NCBI GenBank assembly: GCA_013153675.1
Contig: JAADEA010000057.1
Coordinates: 1-11,810, forward strand
Reading direction: 5' to 3'
Origin: Campylobacterota bacterium
GTDB lineage: Bacteria; Campylobacterota; Campylobacteria; Campylobacterales; Sulfurovaceae
DNA: 11,810 nucleotides
A program made the translations under genes and the position numbers. Within the stretch, counting starts at the first letter, position 1, and every line of letters starts with the position of its first letter. Shown here one piece after another: positions 6,292-11,810 of the stretch. Under the pieces are notes generated by a model, which searched no databases, had not been told where the DNA came from, and saw only the letters and a list, made by a program, of their open reading frames with translations.

Positions 6292-6903
6292 TTAAAAGTG
6301 GTATGCAACTCCCACACTTCCTACATGAGTTCTAATTTTCTTAGGAGAGTTTTTTCTAAAAGGTTCGCTATATTCAATATATACGCCCAAACCTTTTTTT
6401 AGAGGACCAACTTTTTTACCAAATAGGTACTCAGCTCCAACTCCCCATGCAAAACTATTCTCTTTTATATCTTGAGTATCGCACCAATTTCTACCATATC
6501 CAAGTAGAGCATATATATCGAAATTTTCTCCAAGTGGAGCAGTTGGTTTTAGATATAGTCCTAAATGTTTAATACTTTTATCATCATCTTTCCATGGTGT
6601 ATGTAGAAATCTTGTTTCAACCCCTAAGAAATCATTAAAATCATATCCAAGTCTAAGATTATATCCATAAGTATGTCCACTTGTAGTTCCATGCCCTACA
6701 TAAGTTTGATTAGTTGTAGGATCATAAAGTAACAAATCCTCACATGTACATTTACTATAAGCATATGAGCCACCAACTCCTACATATAGTCCAAGTGGAG
6801 GCTCAACTACTGGCACTGGAGGTGCAGGAGGAGGAGCCACATTTTTCCCAGCCATTAAAAAGGTGCTAAATAGCACACTTCCTATTAAGCCCAACTTTTT
6901 CAT
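6292..6903 (-). CDS. Outer-membrane beta-barrel protein with proline-rich N-terminal linker
   Basis: The 203-aa exported protein has a signal peptide MKKLGLIGSVLFSTFLMA, probably cut after A18. A proline-rich stretch (22-36, APPPAPPVPVVEPP) follows. Alternating hydrophobic/aromatic strands typical of an eight-stranded OmpA-like or OmpW/porin-family barrel come next: LYVGVGGSYAYS, YGYNLRLGYDF, FLGVETRFLH, HLGLYLKP, FDIYALLGYGRNW, FAWGVGAEYLFG and GLGVYIEYSE. The last strand is GSVGVAYHF and ends in phenylalanine, the usual beta-signal for Bam-dependent insertion. Three cysteines (C52, C54, C141) are uncommon in barrels; C52/C54 follow the first strand. No peptidoglycan-binding domain is attached. 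Function beyond a small outer-membrane protein is not evident. It is monocistronic on the minus strand, with SD AAAGGATGG and a leader hairpin at 6921-6944. Confidence 0.85.
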   Translation of the reverse strand: MKKLGLIGSVLFSTFLMAGKNVAPPPAPPVPVVEPPLGLYVGVGGSYAYSKCTCEDLLLYDPTTNQTYVGHGTTSGHTYGYNLRLGYDFNDFLGVETRFLHTPWKDDDKSIKHLGLYLKPTAPLGENFDIYALLGYGRNWCDTQDIKENSFAWGVGAEYLFGKKVGPLKKGLGVYIEYSEPFRKNSPKKIRTHVGSVGVAYHF

Positions 6904-6920
6904 TTGCCATCCTTTTATCT

Positions 6921-6944
6921 TCCTTTAACATTTTTGTTAAAGGA
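6921..6944 (-). promoter_or_regulatory. Perfect hairpin in the leader of the outer-membrane protein mRNA
   Basis: On the minus strand TCCTTTAACA and TGTTAAAGGA form a perfect 10-bp stem with loop AAAA, ending 17 bases before the start codon and just upstream of the SD. It has no U-tract on the minus strand, so it is not an intrinsic terminator for this gene. A role in mRNA stability or translational control, as known for other outer-membrane protein leaders, is inference. Confidence 0.5.
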
Positions 6945-6968
6945 GTATAAATAAATTTTTAGGCTTAT

Positions 6969-6979
6969 ATTGTATAATA
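6969..6979 (-). promoter_or_regulatory. Candidate -10 region for the outer-membrane protein gene
   Basis: The minus strand reads TATTATACAAT, offering TACAAT (6969-6974) or TATTAT (6974-6979) as -10. A start near 6962 would give a leader of about 60 nt carrying the 6921-6944 hairpin. The plus strand of the same stretch reads TATAAT (6973-6978), so the element is nearly symmetric and its direction is uncertain. A 12-bp palindrome, CTTTTTAAAAAG, lies beside it at 6985-6996. Confidence 0.35.
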
Positions 6980-7069
6980 TAAAACTTTTTAAAAAGCTTA
7001 ATATTATTTAATAGGTTCTCAAGTAATGGTTCTTTTTATTATTGAACTCTCTCCTAAACATTTTTTAGA

Positions 7070-7075
7070 TATAAT
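7070..7075 (+). promoter_or_regulatory. Promoter -10 for the aminotransferase-carA unit
   Basis: A perfect TATAAT preceded by ATTTTTTAGA lies 39 bases before the aminotransferase ATG. The T-rich tract in place of a -35 is the Campylobacterota pattern. All following gaps through carA are overlaps or at most 10 bases, so this is likely the promoter for the whole second unit. Confidence 0.6.
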
Positions 7076-7114
7076 CACCCGATTAATTTTTATATTTGAT
7101 AAAAGAGGGTAGTT

Positions 7115-8223
7115 ATGCTTTTATTTACACCAGGACCTACACCAGTACCAGAAGAGGTGAGAGTTGCAATGGCAGCTCCAACTATACATCATAGAACTCC
7201 AGAGTTTGAAAAGATTTTTTCTTTGGCAAGAGAGGGGCTATTTAGGCTTTTTAGAATGGATGAAGCTGTTGTATTAGCAAGTAGTGGGACAGGGGCTATG
7301 GAAGCCTCTATTTTAAATGTAGCAAAGAAAAAAGTATTAACTATAAATGCTGGTAAATTTGGAGAGAGGTTTTCAAAAATTGTAAAAGCATTTAATTTTG
7401 ATCTTAAAGAGTTAAAGTATGAATGGAATGAGCCAGCAAAAGTAGAAGATGTTATTCAAGCTATAAAAAGTGATAGAGATATTGATACTATAGCTATTCA
7501 AGTATGTGAGAGTGCAGGGGGACTTAGGCATCCAGTAGAAGATATTGCTAAAGCTGTAAAAGAGATAGATAAAGATATTGCAATAGTAGCAGATGGAATT
7601 ACTGCAGTAGGTGTTGAAGAGATTGATACTTCTAATATAGATGTTTTAATTGCAGGAAGTCAAAAGGCTTTAATGTTGCCTCCTGGACTTGCAATGATTG
7701 GACTTAGCAATTATGCTATTGATAGAATTGGTGATGGAAGAGGGTATTATTTTAATTTAAAGAGCGAAATTTCTAAACAGAGAAAAAATACTACTGCATA
7801 TACTGCTGCTACTACCTTAATTATTGGTTTGAATAAAATATTTGAGCTTATAGAGAAAGAGGGTGGATTAAAAGAGTTGTATAAAAAGACATATGCAAGA
7901 GGAGTAGCAACAAGAGAGGCTTTAGAAGAGATTGGTTATAAGATCTATCCAAAGGCACCAGCACTTGCAATGAGTGCTATTGAAGATTTGCAAAGTGAAG
8001 AGATAAGAGGAATTTTAAAAAAAGAATTTAGAGTAAATGTTGCTGGTGGTCAAGATCATTTAAAAGGAAAGATCTTTAGAATTAATAATATGGGATTGAT
8101 TGAAAATCAAGATATTGAGTGGGTAATTAACTCTTTAGAGCTAATTGCAAGTAGATTAAAGGGTATTAAATATAAAGCAAGAGGTGTAGAGGTGTTTAAT
8201 CAGAAATTTTTGGAGTTATATGG

Positions 8224-8227
<4 letters not shown>
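7115..8227 (+). CDS. Class V pyridoxal-phosphate aminotransferase (alanine/serine-glyoxylate family)
   Basis: The 370-aa fold-type I PLP enzyme begins with the family signature FTPGPTPVPEEV (4-15) and has HHRTPEF (25-31). The phosphate-binding loop is ASSGTGAMEA (55-64), the PLP-ring aspartate is D160 in VADGITAVG, and the Schiff-base lysine is K184 in GSQKALMLPPG. The arginine near the C terminus that holds the substrate carboxylate is likely R322 in FRINNMG (FRIGHMG in many relatives). Members use alanine, serine or aspartate with glyoxylate, pyruvate or related oxo acids. Some members of this branch in other phyla act as phosphoserine aminotransferase. Specificity cannot be told here; CESAGG (131-136) replaces the common ETSTG motif. 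It is the first gene of its unit and overlaps the next by four bases (ATGA). Confidence 0.88.
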
Positions 8228-10295
<2,068 letters not shown>

Positions 10296-10305
10296 AGGAT
10301 AGAGG

Positions 10306-10857
10306 ATGAGAATAAAACCAGAGCATAGTCCATTTTTAGCAAATAAAATAGCAATAGATTTAATAAATGCTCCTTTTGTAAAACTATTAAAAGGTAAAGA
10401 TGCTGTTGTAGAGAAGGTTAAAGAGATTATTGATGAACATTTAGAAGTAGAAAAAGAGCTTGATAATAAAGTAAATGAGATTATTGATGAAAATTATGAT
10501 GATATTGAGCTTCAAAATATTGATGAAAGACAACTATTTTTTATGATTAAAAAAAAGCTTGCCCCTGAATTTGGGATAATAATGGATTATGATGAAAGAT
10601 ATAATGATCTTTCTCATAAAATATTAGATGAACTATATGAAAATTATTTAATAGAGTATGAAGCAAATGAAAATCAAGTAAAGAATGTGATCTTTAAAGC
10701 TTTTAGATCTTTTGCTAATATATATAATGAAGTAGATGATATAGTAAGAGAGAGAATTGAGAGGATGAAAAAAAGATATATTCCAGGGAGTGAGGAGTAC
10801 TATTATATATATGAAAAGTTGATGAAAGAAGAGTTAAGAAGAAGAGGAGTTCTTTAA
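10306..10857 (+). CDS. DUF507 family protein
   Basis: The 183-aa, highly charged, almost fully helical protein matches DUF507 (PF04368), of unknown function. Two similar halves can be seen. Residues about 33-65 (VEKVKEIIDEHLEVEKELDNKVNEII, in parts) and about 125-155 (VKNVIFKAF, then EVDDIVRERIERM) share a helix pattern ending in an acidic E-x-D motif plus V-x-E/N-x-I. The C-terminal PGSEEYYYIYEKLMKEELRRRG is the family's typical end. No signal peptide or membrane segment is seen. Its ATG lies 10 bases after purA with SD AAGGATAGAGG, and its stop overlaps the carA start (TAATG). Position between purA and carA suggests co-expression with nucleotide synthesis, but no activity can be assigned. 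Confidence 0.85.
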   Translation: MRIKPEHSPFLANKIAIDLINAPFVKLLKGKDAVVEKVKEIIDEHLEVEKELDNKVNEIIDENYDDIELQNIDERQLFFMIKKKLAPEFGIIMDYDERYNDLSHKILDELYENYLIEYEANENQVKNVIFKAFRSFANIYNEVDDIVRERIERMKKRYIPGSEEYYYIYEKLMKEELRRRGVL

Positions 10858-11810
10858 TGAAAGATATTTGGCTATATTTTGAAAATGGATTTTTTATAAA
10901 GGCTAAAAGTTTTGGTGCTGAGAGAACAGCAGTCGGAGAGGTAGTATTTAATACATCAATGAGTGGATATGAAGAGATTATTACAGATCCAAGTTATGCA
11001 GGACAATTTATAACTTTTACAATGCCAGAAATTGGTAATGTAGGAGTTAATGAGATAGATATGGAGAGTAGAGGAGCTTTTTGTAAAGGAGTAATTGTTA
11101 GAAGCTATCAAAAGAGATACTCTAACTATAGGGGAGAAGAAAGCTTAGATGAACTTTTAAAGAGATTTAATATAATAGGAATTTGTGATATTGATACAAG
11201 ATTTATTACAAAGATGTTAAGAGAAGAGGGGGCAATGGAGATGGTTGCCTCCACTACTATTAATAATAAGGAGCAATTAAGAGAAATTTTAGAGAAATCT
11301 CCAAAAATTGGAGAGATAAATTATATAAAAGAGGTAAGTACTCCTAAAAGTTATATTCATAAGCATGGAAGATATAATTTAAAAAATAGAGAATATGAGA
11401 AGGTAGAGATAAAAGGAAAGATTATTGCCTATGATTTTGGAATTAAGAGGGCAATTTTAAATGAACTTTGTGAAGCTGGATTTGAGGTAGAAGTTGTGCC
11501 TCACAATTTTAGTGCTAAAGAGGTAATTAAAAAATTTAAAGATGGAGAGATTAAAGGGGTATTTTTATCAAATGGACCTGGAGATCCAATGGTTTTAGAA
11601 GATGAAAAAGAGATTATTAAAGAGTTAATTAATGCAAATATTCCTATCTTTGCTATATGTTTAGGGCATCAAATGTTATCGATAGCTCATGGTTATAATA
11701 CTTATAAGTTAAAGTTTGGACATCATGGAGGAAATCATCCAGTAAAAAATAGTTCTACCAATTTAGTAGAAATAACTGCTCAAAATCATAATTATAATGT
11801 GCCAAATGAA
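10857..11810 (+). CDS. carA: Carbamoyl-phosphate synthase small subunit (cut by window end)
   Basis: 318 codons are open to the window edge (full length usually about 370-380). CarA is the class I glutamine amidotransferase that feeds ammonia to CarB for carbamoyl phosphate, used for pyrimidines and arginine. The N-terminal domain shows GEVVFNTSMSGYEEIITDPSY (27-47, in parts) and DIDTR (111-115). The amidotransferase domain has IAYDFGIKR (190-198), SNGPGDP (238-244), the nucleophile C268 in AICLGHQ, KFGHHGGNHPV (286-296) and the AQNHNY segment (309-313). The catalytic His/Glu pair lies beyond the end. ATG 10857-10859 overlaps the DUF507 stop; AGGAG in GAAGAGGAG upstream serves as SD. No pyrimidine leader or attenuator is seen because the gene is internal to a unit. 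Confidence 0.96.
   Translation, partial: MKDIWLYFENGFFIKAKSFGAERTAVGEVVFNTSMSGYEEIITDPSYAGQFITFTMPEIGNVGVNEIDMESRGAFCKGVIVRSYQKRYSNYRGEESLDELLKRFNIIGICDIDTRFITKMLREEGAMEMVASTTINNKEQLREILEKSPKIGEINYIKEVSTPKSYIHKHGRYNLKNREYEKVEIKGKIIAYDFGIKRAILNELCEAGFEVEVVPHNFSAKEVIKKFKDGEIKGVFLSNGPGDPMVLEDEKEIIKELINANIPIFAICLGHQMLSIAHGYNTYKLKFGHHGGNHPVKNSSTNLVEITAQNHNYNVPNE

Noticed and set aside
6985..6996. Palindrome CTTTTTAAAAAG as an operator
   Set aside because: All A/T apart from its ends and in very AT-rich DNA; such palindromes are expected by chance, and no second copy is seen near the promoter.
7026..7112. 28-codon plus-strand ORF (MVLFIIELSPKHF...) before the aminotransferase
   Set aside because: No clear SD, it spans the TATAAT promoter element and the probable transcription start, and its composition is just AT-rich leader.

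Overview
The window is about 11.8 kb of AT-rich chromosome (roughly one third G+C by eye). Protein content and style point to a Campylobacterota (epsilonproteobacterial) bacterium. The support is an S21 of exactly the family's size and ending, PurT and PurA of proteobacterial type, a DUF507 gene between purA and carA, and T-rich promoters with an extended -10 and no clear -35. Order and genus cannot be fixed from this sequence alone. A reductive-TCA autotroph or anaerobic respirer would fit the fumarate-reductase-like pair, but that is inference. I see no mobile element, CRISPR array, tRNA or rRNA. The region looks like ordinary core chromosome, with a few details worth a second look.

Layout. 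Positions 1-196 (minus) hold the start of an NAD(P)H-hydrate epimerase gene cut by the window edge. A short divergent promoter region (197-313) separates it from rpsU (314-526, plus), which has a TTG start and a notable leader. After a small terminator-like hairpin, a tightly packed plus-strand unit runs from 612 to 6231: purT, a VKOR-thioredoxin fusion, a YjbQ/UPF0047 enzyme, a D-2-hydroxyacid dehydrogenase, and a fumarate reductase/succinate dehydrogenase-like flavoprotein and iron-sulfur pair. Spacings are 11, 0, 3, -4 and 12 bases. A perfect 11-bp hairpin (6263-6290) lies between this unit and a convergent outer-membrane beta-barrel gene (6292-6903, minus). A 211-base divergent promoter region follows. 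A second compact plus-strand unit then runs from 7115 to beyond the window end: class V aminotransferase, hisZ-like gene, purA, DUF507 gene and carA (cut by the window end), with overlaps or gaps of at most 10 bases.

How the genes fit together. Nucleotide synthesis recurs: PurT (formate-dependent GAR formylation), PurA (IMP to adenylosuccinate) and CarA (carbamoyl phosphate for pyrimidines and arginine). HisZ would join histidine synthesis, which starts from ATP and PRPP. The aminotransferase and the 2-hydroxyacid dehydrogenase, in different units, are both compatible with serine/glyoxylate chemistry. The flavoprotein and iron-sulfur pair lacks a nearby membrane or heterodisulfide-reductase-type subunit, lacks the histidine that normally binds FAD covalently, and has an extra cysteine at the third iron-sulfur cluster. 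Together these suggest a cytoplasmic, fumarate-reducing enzyme of non-classical type with an unknown electron donor. The VKOR-thioredoxin fusion is a self-contained periplasmic disulfide-forming module.

The most unusual non-coding feature is the rpsU leader. Its Shine-Dalgarno (SD) match to the 16S 3' end is 11 nt long, its start codon is a weak TTG, and an upstream anti-SD-like segment could pair with the SD. This suggests translational control of S21.
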